From: an uncultured Pelagibacteraceae bacterium
GTDB lineage: Bacteria > Pseudomonadota > Alphaproteobacteria > Pelagibacterales > Pelagibacteraceae
DNA length: 42,756 nt
Assembly: GCA_902527635.1 (NCBI GenBank)
Contig: CABZPS010000006.1
Coordinates: 1-42,756 of the forward strand
Reading direction: 5' to 3'
The notes below the pieces were generated by a model. The model did not search any database and was not told the origin of the DNA. It was given only the letters and a program-made list of their open reading frames with translations. This document shows, piece by piece, positions 8,590 to 15,658 of this stretch (position 1 is its first letter; the number at the start of each line of letters is the position of its first letter). A program made the position numbers and the translations under genes.

Positions 8590-8889
8590 TTATTCTAAGT
8601 TTAATATTTGCTCTAATTTTGCCATCATAATTACTTTTAAAACGGATTTGCTAACATCCTTAACAATTAGTTTGTTATTCATTTCTAGTGCTTTTTGATG
8701 ACTTTCAATTAAGACAGATATGCCAGATGAATCCATATATTGAACATTACTTAAATTAAGATGTACTTCTTTACCCGCATCAATTAATGGAAAAATAACC
8801 TCTTTCGCCGCTTCAGTTTTATCCATATCAATTTCACCATCTAAAAAAACAGTGCTGATATTTCCTTCTTCAGTTATTTTATAACTCAT
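8590..8889 (-). CDS. STAS-domain anti-sigma factor antagonist, copy 1
   Basis: This 99-residue protein is a single STAS domain. The phospho-acceptor region reads YMDSSGISV, with S54 in the position phosphorylated in SpoIIAA/RsbV. Unphosphorylated STAS antagonists bind the RsbW-type kinase and release its target. It shares long identical stretches with the upstream copy (VIFPLIDAGKEVHLNL and YMDSSGIS), so the pair arose by duplication. Its start overlaps the stop of the upstream copy by four bases. After the shared core it diverges and ends in a longer tail (AKLEQILNLE), which could give partner specificity. Confidence 0.9.
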   Translation of the reverse strand: MSYKITEEGNISTVFLDGEIDMDKTEAAKEVIFPLIDAGKEVHLNLSNVQYMDSSGISVLIESHQKALEMNNKLIVKDVSKSVLKVIMMAKLEQILNLE

Positions 8890-9170
8890 AAAAATTTCTT
8901 TGCCATTGCTAATACTTTCTCAACAGGTTGACTTAATTCTTTAAGTTCCACTTTAGTATTTTTTTGTTTTGCTCTTTGATTACTTTCAACAATTACTGAT
9001 ATTCCCGATGAGTCCATATATTGCACATCTTTTAAATTTAAGTGAACTTCTTTTCCAGCATCGATTAATGGAAAAATAACATCTCTTACATTATCTGCAA
9101 TATCCATATCTATTTCTCCGTTAAGAAATACTGTGCTTACATTATTTTCTTCGCTTACTTTAAATTTCAT
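8886..9170 (-). CDS. STAS-domain anti-sigma factor antagonist, copy 2
   Basis: This 94-residue STAS domain is the first gene of the reverse-strand trio. The acceptor motif YMDSSGISVI again puts serine at residue 54. It is a close paralogue of copy 1; the C-terminal third differs most (ELKELSQPVEKVLAMAKKFL). Having two antagonists for one kinase suggests two inputs, which would match the two PP2C phosphatases encoded downstream on the other strand. That matching is inference. The gene is divergent from the major prepilin, with a 161-base spacer that must hold both promoters. Confidence 0.9.
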   Translation of the reverse strand: MKFKVSEENNVSTVFLNGEIDMDIADNVRDVIFPLIDAGKEVHLNLKDVQYMDSSGISVIVESNQRAKQKNTKVELKELSQPVEKVLAMAKKFL

Positions 9171-9331
9171 TTATTTAATATTTCTAATTAGCTAATAACA
9201 AAAAATACTTAAAAATTAAACCCAATATGGCCAACTTATAACACTTTCAATAAAATAAAGGGTTTTTTTCAGTTTACATCATTAAAAATTATTATAAGTT
9301 TTAGGTATAAATTAATTTACAAGAGGAAAAT
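9171..9331. promoter_or_regulatory. Divergent intergenic region between the STAS operon and the prepilin
   Basis: 161 bases separate two divergent starts. It is very AT-rich, with a TTTACA near 9274 and TATA-like boxes further on, but I could not find a well-spaced promoter pair. Bases 9322-9327 (AGAGGA) are a good Shine-Dalgarno four bases before the prepilin ATG. That is unusual here, where most genes lack one, and fits a highly expressed pilin. Confidence 0.4.
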
Positions 9332-9904
9332 ATGAAAAATAACAAAGGTTTTACTCTAATCGAGCTACTAGTTGTTGTAGCTATTATTGGAATACTTGCA
9401 GCTGTCGGTGTAGTTGCTTATAACGGTTACACAGAAAGTGCAAGAGTAAATGCCTCTAAATCAAATCACGCTAATGTTGTGAAATATTTAGCAGCAGAAA
9501 TACAAAAGTGTTCTATCGGCGAAGATGAAGCAATGGGTGGTAATTTAGATTGTGATACTTTTAATGACGGATCAAAATCAGAAAAAGCTGAAGCAGCTGT
9601 AACAGCTGCGGTAACAGCTTTGGCAGATTTTAAAAATCCGCATAGTCCAAATAACTCAGGTGTTGCTACTTTACCAAATTTCTTGAAAGAATTATTTGGT
9701 GGTGGAAATGCTTTAGCTGATACAACAACAACAACTTCATCAGATACGGTAAGTGAAACTGACGGTGCAACACAGCCAACAAATCTTACAAAAGGAGAAA
9801 CCAAATTAGATGCGAATGCACCTGATGAAGGTGATATAACTGTACAAACCAAGTTTAATGATGGCGACGATGATTACGTATCAAACGTTGTAAGTACTAG
9901 TTAA
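9332..9904 (+). CDS. Type IV prepilin, probable major pilin
   Basis: The protein has 190 residues with a classic class III signal: a short basic leader ending in G6, then mature FTLIELLVVVAIIGILAAVG with Phe at +1 and Glu at +5. The hydrophobic helix is followed by an acidic, Thr-rich globular domain with two cysteines (about residues 49 and 63). A low-complexity Thr/Ser stretch at about 131-145 may be a surface loop. It has one of the strongest ribosome binding sites in the window and sits just after the pilus operon, so it is the best candidate for the fibre subunit. Its leader would be cut by a prepilin peptidase that is not in this window. Confidence 0.93.
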   Translation: MKNNKGFTLIELLVVVAIIGILAAVGVVAYNGYTESARVNASKSNHANVVKYLAAEIQKCSIGEDEAMGGNLDCDTFNDGSKSEKAEAAVTAAVTALADFKNPHSPNNSGVATLPNFLKELFGGGNALADTTTTTSSDTVSETDGATQPTNLTKGETKLDANAPDEGDITVQTKFNDGDDDYVSNVVSTS

Positions 9905-9911
9905 AGATTAG

Positions 9912-10322
9912 TTGAACAAAAACTTAAAAAAAAAATTTAAAAGCTCCCTAGGATTTTCCCTAGTGGAGCTTTTAGTTGTAGTTGCAATTATAGGAATTTT
10001 ATCAGCTGTTGGTGTTTTATCCTATAACGGATACATATCGGGCACACAAAAAAAATCTGCAATTAATATAATGCAACAAATTTTGCTCGCACAGACAGAA
10101 GAGTACTCTAATTCTAATAGTTATAAAACAAGCGGTTGCGGTGACTCAATTAATAGTGATCTCTTTGGTGGCTCAGATATTGTTGCCGATGTAAAAGAAA
10201 TCGGCTATACGATTTGTTTAGAAGATGATGAGGATGTTGATTTTAATGTTGTGGCAACCAGTGGAAAATGTAAACTCACCCTACCTCGGATAGGAAAGCT
10301 TGAAGAGTCAGAAGATTGTTAA
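9912..10322 (+). CDS. Second type IV prepilin
   Basis: The protein has 136 residues from a TTG start that follows the first prepilin by seven bases. The leader is longer and more basic, cut after G14 to give FSLVELLVVVAIIGILSAVG with Glu at +5. The helix is almost the same as in the first prepilin (including YNGY just after it), but the globular part is shorter and different. It has four cysteines (in TSGCGDS, TICLED, GKCKLT and the final EDC), probably two disulfides, as in many minor or major pilins. It could be a minor pilin or an alternative subunit. No other minor pilins are nearby. Confidence 0.88.
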   Translation: MNKNLKKKFKSSLGFSLVELLVVVAIIGILSAVGVLSYNGYISGTQKKSAINIMQQILLAQTEEYSNSNSYKTSGCGDSINSDLFGGSDIVADVKEIGYTICLEDDEDVDFNVVATSGKCKLTLPRIGKLEESEDC

Positions 10323-10413
10323 ATAATCTTGATTTTTCTTTTAATTTACCCAAAATGACTACTGAATAGTTTTATTTTCAAGAAAAAAAATATATCTATA
10401 CTAATTATATTAT

Positions 10414-10704
10414 ATGAAAAAAATTTTTTTAATTTTGATATTGGTTCCATTTTTAAGTAATTGCACACAATATTCAGCAATGGTTGGACCAAGTGTTACT
10501 TATGCTCATTCGGGAAGTGTTTTACAAGCAACTACTTCTTTATCAAGCTCTTTAGCAGTGAATGCTGCTAAACAAAGTTTTGTTGACAATAGTAAAAGTG
10601 AAAATATATGCCCAACATTCCATAGCTCTACGTTAAATGAAATATTCTTTGAAACTATTGAACACACTGATTGTTATTTCGATCCTATGAGTATCTATAG
10701 ATAA
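10414..10704 (+). CDS. Small lipoprotein of unknown function
   Basis: This 96-residue protein begins with a basic, hydrophobic signal and a lipobox (LSNC, Cys at residue 17), so it should be lipidated. The mature part is Ser/Thr/Ala-rich (TTSLSSSLAVNAAKQSF) and holds two further cysteines near its end (ENICPT and TDCYFD), which could form a disulfide. I do not recognise the family. It lies 13 bases before the Amt-phosphatase gene and is probably cotranscribed, so a periplasmic link to that sensor or to the pilus is possible but unproven. Confidence 0.7.
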   Translation: MKKIFLILILVPFLSNCTQYSAMVGPSVTYAHSGSVLQATTSLSSSLAVNAAKQSFVDNSKSENICPTFHSSTLNEIFFETIEHTDCYFDPMSIYR

Positions 10705-10717
10705 TCTAAATTAAATA

Positions 10718-12868
10718 ATGCCCCAGGAAGCGATAGAAATTCTCACAAGCAATATAGACACTCTATGGGTAATAAACTGCGCAATTTTAGTTTTCATTAT
10801 GCAAGCAGGATTTATGTGTATGGAAACTGGTTTATCACGGCATAAAAATAGCATTAATGTTGCACTTAAAAATGCTGCAGATTTTGGAATATCTGTAGTT
10901 ATCTTCTGGATATTTGGTTTTGGTATCATGTTTGGTACTTCTTACTACGGTTTTTTTGGTACTGATTTATTTTTTTTCAAAGCTAACAAAGCTGAATATA
11001 TGACTTACTTTGTATTTCAAGCAATGTTCGTTGCAACTGCTGCAACAATTATTTCTGGTGCTGTTGCTGAAAGAATGAAATTTAACGGTTATTTAATTAT
11101 GACTGTTTTGGCTACAGGAATAATTTATCCAATAGTTGGTCATTGGGCGTGGTCTTCAAGTTATCTATCCAAATATGATACTGTTGATCAGTTGTTAGTT
11201 ATAACTGACTCAGTAAGAACAACTGGATGGCTTTCAGAATTAGGTTTTGTTGATTTTGCTGGAAGTACTATTGTACATTCTGTAGGTGGATGGATTGCTT
11301 TAGCAGCAATAATTATTTTGGGACCAAGAATTGGTAAATATTCAGATGCTAATAGAGGTAAATTTACTGGGTCTAGTTTTCCACTCGCAGTTTTAGGGAC
11401 ACTTATTTTATGGTTTGGTTGGTTTGGTTTTAATGGAGGAAGCAATGGGGCGATGGATGAAGTTGTACCTTTAATTCTAATTAACACATTTTTAGCTGCA
11501 GCTTTTGGTTTATTAACTGGATTAGGTATTTCATATTTTAAACATAAAAAACCCGATCCTTTTTATATTATTTTAGGTCCGTTAGCAGGTTTAGTTGCAA
11601 TTACCGCAGGATGTAATTCAATGACGTCAGTAACATCTATTTTTGTAGGTATCATTGGTGCAATCATTGCAATTTTTGTTAATGAACTTTTAAATAAATT
11701 TGAAATAGATGATGTTGTTGGTGCTGTTCCAGTACACTTGGCTGCTGGTATTTGGGGAACTTTAGCAGTTGGCTTTTTTAGTGATTTAAACGTTTTAAAT
11801 ACTGGTCTTGATAGATTTTCACAAATTAAGATTCAATTAATAGGAATTTTGGCCATTGGATCATTTACTTTTATATCTTCATTTATAATTTTAAATTTTG
11901 TAAATAAATTTTATCCATTAAGAGTAAGCACTGTTCAAGAAGAACTTGGATTAAATATTGCAGAGCATAATGCTGTTTCAATTGAGCATGACTTAATTTC
12001 AATTTTAAATAAACAATCGGAATCTGGAGATCTTAAAGTAAGAGGACCTCAAGACCCTTTTACAGCCGGAGGGGTTATCGGACTTTATTATAACAAGTTA
12101 ATGAGCAAACTTGAAACAACAGAAGAAGAAAAAAATAAATGGCGAGAGAGAATTTCAAAAGAGGTTAAATTAGCTGTAAAAGTTCAAGAAAACTTTTTAC
12201 CAAAAAGAAATTTAAAAAATTATCCTGTACACGGCATCAATATATCCGCTAGAGAGGTTTCAGGCGACTTCTTTAGTTTTTACCCCCACAATGATAGTAT
12301 TTATTTTATAATTGCAGATGTTGCTGGTAAAGGGATTCACGCCGGTATGGTCATGGCAAAAGCATCGACATTATTTGAAGTCCTATCCCAATCGAAAGTA
12401 GATCCTGATGAAATGGTATTACATATGAATAACGATTTAAATAATACAAAAACTGCAGGAATGTTTGTAACCTCAATTGTTGGTGAATATAATTTGATTA
12501 CTGATGAAATTAGATGGGTAAATGCAGGTCATCAGCCTGCAATCGTAAGAGATAATAATGGAATATATGAGCAGTTTCAAAGTTCAGCGCCTCCCTTAGG
12601 TGTTATCAAACAGAAAGACAAAAGTATTTATAATATTAATAAGATGAAACTAAATGGGTCAAGATTTTATGCATTTACTGATGGGTTATCTGAAAGCTTA
12701 AATGACAAAGGACAAGAAATAGGTATTGATGGATCAATAGATATTATTGAGACTAATTACAGCAAAGACACAAATCAACAATTAAATGATATAACTGAAA
12801 CGGTCGTAAATACCAGCAAAAATCAAAAACTGACTGATGACCTAACAGTAATAAGTATTGGAAAATAG
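10718..12868 (+). CDS. Ammonium transporter (Amt) fused to a SpoIIE/RsbU PP2C phosphatase
   Basis: The protein has 716 residues. Residues 10-400 are a complete Amt/Mep transporter with about 11 membrane helices and both pore histidines (H187 in STIVHSVGG, H340 in GAVPVHLAAG). There is no obvious signal peptide. Residues 400-480 form a cytoplasmic linker and helix, and residues 485-716 a SpoIIE-type PP2C phosphatase. Its metal and catalytic motifs are present: EVSGD (D517), DVAGKG (D534), VNAGH (602-605), FTDGL (D655) and TDDLT (D707, D708). Amt fusions to histidine kinases or cyclases act as ammonium sensors, so this one plausibly sets phosphatase activity by ammonium. The best substrates are the two STAS proteins at 8590-9170. 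The fusion is certain from sequence; the signal and substrate are inferred. Confidence 0.93.
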   Translation: MPQEAIEILTSNIDTLWVINCAILVFIMQAGFMCMETGLSRHKNSINVALKNAADFGISVVIFWIFGFGIMFGTSYYGFFGTDLFFFKANKAEYMTYFVFQAMFVATAATIISGAVAERMKFNGYLIMTVLATGIIYPIVGHWAWSSSYLSKYDTVDQLLVITDSVRTTGWLSELGFVDFAGSTIVHSVGGWIALAAIIILGPRIGKYSDANRGKFTGSSFPLAVLGTLILWFGWFGFNGGSNGAMDEVVPLILINTFLAAAFGLLTGLGISYFKHKKPDPFYIILGPLAGLVAITAGCNSMTSVTSIFVGIIGAIIAIFVNELLNKFEIDDVVGAVPVHLAAGIWGTLAVGFFSDLNVLNTGLDRFSQIKIQLIGILAIGSFTFISSFIILNFVNKFYPLRVSTVQEELGLNIAEHNAVSIEHDLISILNKQSESGDLKVRGPQDPFTAGGVIGLYYNKLMSKLETTEEEKNKWRERISKEVKLAVKVQENFLPKRNLKNYPVHGINISAREVSGDFFSFYPHNDSIYFIIADVAGKGIHAGMVMAKASTLFEVLSQSKVDPDEMVLHMNNDLNNTKTAGMFVTSIVGEYNLITDEIRWVNAGHQPAIVRDNNGIYEQFQSSAPPLGVIKQKDKSIYNINKMKLNGSRFYAFTDGLSESLNDKGQEIGIDGSIDIIETNYSKDTNQQLNDITETVVNTSKNQKLTDDLTVISIGK

Positions 12869-12928
12869 TATTAATTCCTTAAAAAATACTAATTGAAAAA
12901 AAAAATAGACTTAATATCTTTCACTTTT

Positions 12929-14230
12929 ATGAATTTAAATACTAATAAGCTAATATTTTTTTTCATCTCAACTTTGTTGCTGGTGACAACCTTTGCTGTC
13001 TCTTCTGAAAAAAATATTACCTATATGCAAATTTTACAAAAACCAAATGATTTAGATTTGAATTTAAAATACGCTCAGCAACAAGGTAAAATGGGTAATT
13101 TTAAACAAACAATTTCCACACTAGAAAGATTGAACATGCTTTATCCTGACAATACTGAAATTAAATTATATTTGTTATCAGTTTTGGTACAAGTAGATTC
13201 ACCTGAAAAAGCGTCGACAATAATAGAAGAGATGAAATTAAGAAGAGATCTTTCGTCTGAAGATTTAGAAACATTACAAGAAATTGAGGAAGAGTTAAAA
13301 GATAGAGAACCAAGTCTTTGGACCTTTGCGGCAGACTTTTCAACTGGAGCAATTTTTTCAGAAAACGTAAATAGTGTTTCAAGTTCAAAATTAAAAGAAT
13401 CATCAGGTGTTCGTGAAGCTTTTAATTCTCCCAAATTTGATAGAACTTTGAGTGGTAGTATGGGATTATCTGCATCGAGACCTGTTGGTGAAGAGTCTTC
13501 TTTACTTATAAACTTATCTCATACATCTTCTGAACAATATTTTGAAACTGATGATGACTTTCAAAGTTATGGTTTAACCTTAGGTTTAGATACAGTTTTT
13601 CTTGGTCAAAGCATTAGTCCTTATTTCATAGTAAACAAATCAGACTATCAAACAGATGCAGATAGTTTTTCTAAGATGTATGGTCTTGGAGGTTTCTTTT
13701 CGGTTGGTGAGAGAAACTCTTTTAGTTATGGATGGTCATACTCAAATTCTAAAGGTAATGACAACACAATGGACTCTAGTGCCAATGAAACCAATTCTAG
13801 TGGTCATGGTTTAACATTGGGTCATGATTTTATAGTAAACGAGTTGATAACTACAAATATAAGTTTGGGTTACAGTGATAGCGATGCAAGAGTTGATGCA
13901 GGAAATGATTATGAAAATTATGATATTGGTTTTGGTATTAACTTTGCTTTTCCTTGGGCGTTTATTGCAGTTAGTAACAGTATGAGTTTTAATGATTATA
14001 AGATTGCAGATACTTCGGTTAATTCAACAATAAGATCAGATTTTACAAATACATTTGATATTTCATTAACGAAAGCTATTGGAGATTTATTTCCTAATAT
14101 TGATCCAAACAGAAGCCTCTTTATAAATATGTCATTTGAAAAACTTTATTCTGATGCCAATATTGTTAATTACGACTACATTGCAGATTCTTTTTCTCTA
14201 AGTTTTTCAAAAGCATTAAAATTGAATTAA
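12929..14230 (+). CDS. TPR plus outer-membrane beta-barrel protein
   Basis: I chose the ATG at 12929 over a TTG 36 bases upstream because it gives a clean signal peptide (hydrophobic run then FAVSSEK). The mature protein of about 410 residues starts with TPR-like helices (about 30-120: LKYAQQQGKMGNFKQTIS, LERLNMLYPDN). From about residue 125 it changes to alternating amphipathic strands ending in an aromatic-rich tail (SFSLSFSKALKLN), as in an outer-membrane barrel. The TPR-then-barrel layout recalls Slam-like and other surface-assembly proteins. It lies between the Amt-phosphatase and the FecR protein. A role in exporting or anchoring a surface protein is possible, but no closer assignment is justified. 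Confidence 0.68.
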   Translation: MNLNTNKLIFFFISTLLLVTTFAVSSEKNITYMQILQKPNDLDLNLKYAQQQGKMGNFKQTISTLERLNMLYPDNTEIKLYLLSVLVQVDSPEKASTIIEEMKLRRDLSSEDLETLQEIEEELKDREPSLWTFAADFSTGAIFSENVNSVSSSKLKESSGVREAFNSPKFDRTLSGSMGLSASRPVGEESSLLINLSHTSSEQYFETDDDFQSYGLTLGLDTVFLGQSISPYFIVNKSDYQTDADSFSKMYGLGGFFSVGERNSFSYGWSYSNSKGNDNTMDSSANETNSSGHGLTLGHDFIVNELITTNISLGYSDSDARVDAGNDYENYDIGFGINFAFPWAFIAVSNSMSFNDYKIADTSVNSTIRSDFTNTFDISLTKAIGDLFPNIDPNRSLFINMSFEKLYSDANIVNYDYIADSFSLSFSKALKLN

Positions 14231-14347
14231 TACGACGATTTTTTCTAATTATAAGAGCATTAATCTTTATTTTATCAACCTTTTTAAGCCCATTTTGAAC
14301 AATAATAATTGTTTTTATTTTTGGTTAAATTTGCTATTTTTCCAGTA

Positions 14348-15598
14348 ATGAATAAGTTTTTAAGTATATTTGTCGGATTATTTTTAATTCTTTTTTCTTA
14401 TGCAAACTCAGCAGAGAAACTAAGCATTGAAAAGCAACTTGTTGGAATAGTTGGAGCTATCTCAGGAACAGTGAAGACTGAAACTAGAGAATTAAAAGCT
14501 GGTGATAAAATATATTTAAATGAAACAATTTATGCAGGTGCTGGTTCAGGGACCCAAATTTTATTATTAGATCAATCTACTTTTACTGTTGGGGAAGACT
14601 CAGAAGTTGTAATGGATACATTTATATTTGACCCAGCAACTAATGATGGAAAAATAGTTGCAAGTGTCAAACAAGGAAGTTTAAAAGTTATCTCAGGATT
14701 AATCAGCAAAAAAAATCCAGACAGTCTTACAGTTGAGGTACCTGAAGGTACTTTGGGTTCAAGAGGAACAGAATTTCAAACTATAGTTTCAAAAGGAAAA
14801 ACAGATACTCTATTAATCGGTCCTGGAAAAAATAATACGTTAGGTATGAGACCAGGTGCAGTATTAGTTGGAAATAATCTTGGTCAAACTTTATTAGATA
14901 ATCCTTATAGTATGGCTTCAATGTCCAAAGGTAAAGCACCAGGTCAAGCAAAAAAAATTACTAAAAATCAATTAAAGAAATTTAATAAAAGAATGAAAGC
15001 TCTTAGGGTAGCTAAGTTATCTCCTAATGAGACTAAAGCTGAGAGAAAACAATTAAGAAAAAGTTTAAAAAAAGAATTAAAAGCCCTTGGCTTTGAAAAA
15101 GAGGAAATTAAGACTATAATCAAAGAAAATATTCAAAAAGATAAAAAGAAAAAAGTAGCAATTAAAACTGAAAGAGCAGAAAAGAAAAAAGCTCAAAAGA
15201 AAAAAGCTAAAGCTGAAAAGAAAAAAGGTAATAAGAAAAAAGCTAAAAAGACTGAAAAGAAAAAAGGCAAAAAGAAAAAAGCGGTAAAAAAAGGTTCCAA
15301 AAAGAAAAAAGCAGTTAAGAAAAAAGTTACAAAAACTGAAAAGAAAAAGGTTACTAAGAAAAAACCTGCTAAGAAAAAAGCTACTAAAAAGAAAGCTACT
15401 AAAAAGAAAGCTGTAAAGAAAAAACCTGCTAAAAAGAAAAAAGCAGTCAAGAAAAAACCTAAAAAGAAGAAAAAAGTAGTTAAGAAAAAACCAAAGAAAA
15501 AAGTCAAAAAGAAAATAGCTAAAAAGAGAAAAGTAGTTAAGAAAAGAAAAGCTGCTAAAAAGAGAAAAGCTAAAAAGAAGAGAAGAAAAAAGAAATAA
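14348..15598 (+). CDS. FecR-domain periplasmic protein with long lysine-rich tail
   Basis: The ATG at 14348 gives a good signal peptide (FLSIFVGLFLILFSYANSA), better than an upstream in-frame start at 14309. A FecR domain follows at about residues 27-150 (VGIVGAISGTVKT, LKAGDKIYLNETIYAGAGS, SLTVEVPEGTLGSRGTEF). After a helical linker the last 160 or so residues are almost pure Lys/Ala/Val in KKKA-type repeats, like histone H1 or bacterial Hc1 tails. FecR domains often sit beside CHASE2 proteins, as here. The tail may bind DNA, peptidoglycan or acidic polysaccharide outside the cytoplasm; this is inference. The repeats (15130-15595) make the DNA itself an A-rich imperfect repeat, prone to length change. 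Confidence 0.82.
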   Translation: MNKFLSIFVGLFLILFSYANSAEKLSIEKQLVGIVGAISGTVKTETRELKAGDKIYLNETIYAGAGSGTQILLLDQSTFTVGEDSEVVMDTFIFDPATNDGKIVASVKQGSLKVISGLISKKNPDSLTVEVPEGTLGSRGTEFQTIVSKGKTDTLLIGPGKNNTLGMRPGAVLVGNNLGQTLLDNPYSMASMSKGKAPGQAKKITKNQLKKFNKRMKALRVAKLSPNETKAERKQLRKSLKKELKALGFEKEEIKTIIKENIQKDKKKKVAIKTERAEKKKAQKKKAKAEKKKGNKKKAKKTEKKKGKKKKAVKKGSKKKKAVKKKVTKTEKKKVTKKKPAKKKATKKKATKKKAVKKKPAKKKKAVKKKPKKKKKVVKKKPKKKVKKKIAKKRKVVKKRKAAKKRKAKKKRRKKK

Positions 15599-15609
15599 AC
15601 AGATCTTTC

Positions 15610-15628
15610 GTAAATAAGATTTATTTAC
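15610..15628 (+). terminator. AT-rich hairpin after the FecR gene
   Basis: GTAAATAA, a 3-base loop GAT, then TTATTTAC form a perfect 8-bp stem 12 bases after the stop codon, followed by TTTAATT. The stem is weak (mostly A-T), so it may be a poor terminator or an attenuator before the CHASE2 gene. Confidence 0.35.
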
Positions 15629-15658
15629 TTTAATTCAATTACCTATAAGTTTATTTTT

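Noticed and set aside
8144..9170. Reading the kinase/STAS trio as a controller of the rpoD in this window
   Set aside because: rpoD is the housekeeping sigma factor in a conserved dnaG-rpoD setting; partner switching normally acts on alternative factors or other targets.
15193..15507. Long reverse-strand open frame opposite the lysine-rich tail
   Set aside because: It is a Phe-rich mirror of the AAG/AAA codon repeats and has no start context or family likeness.
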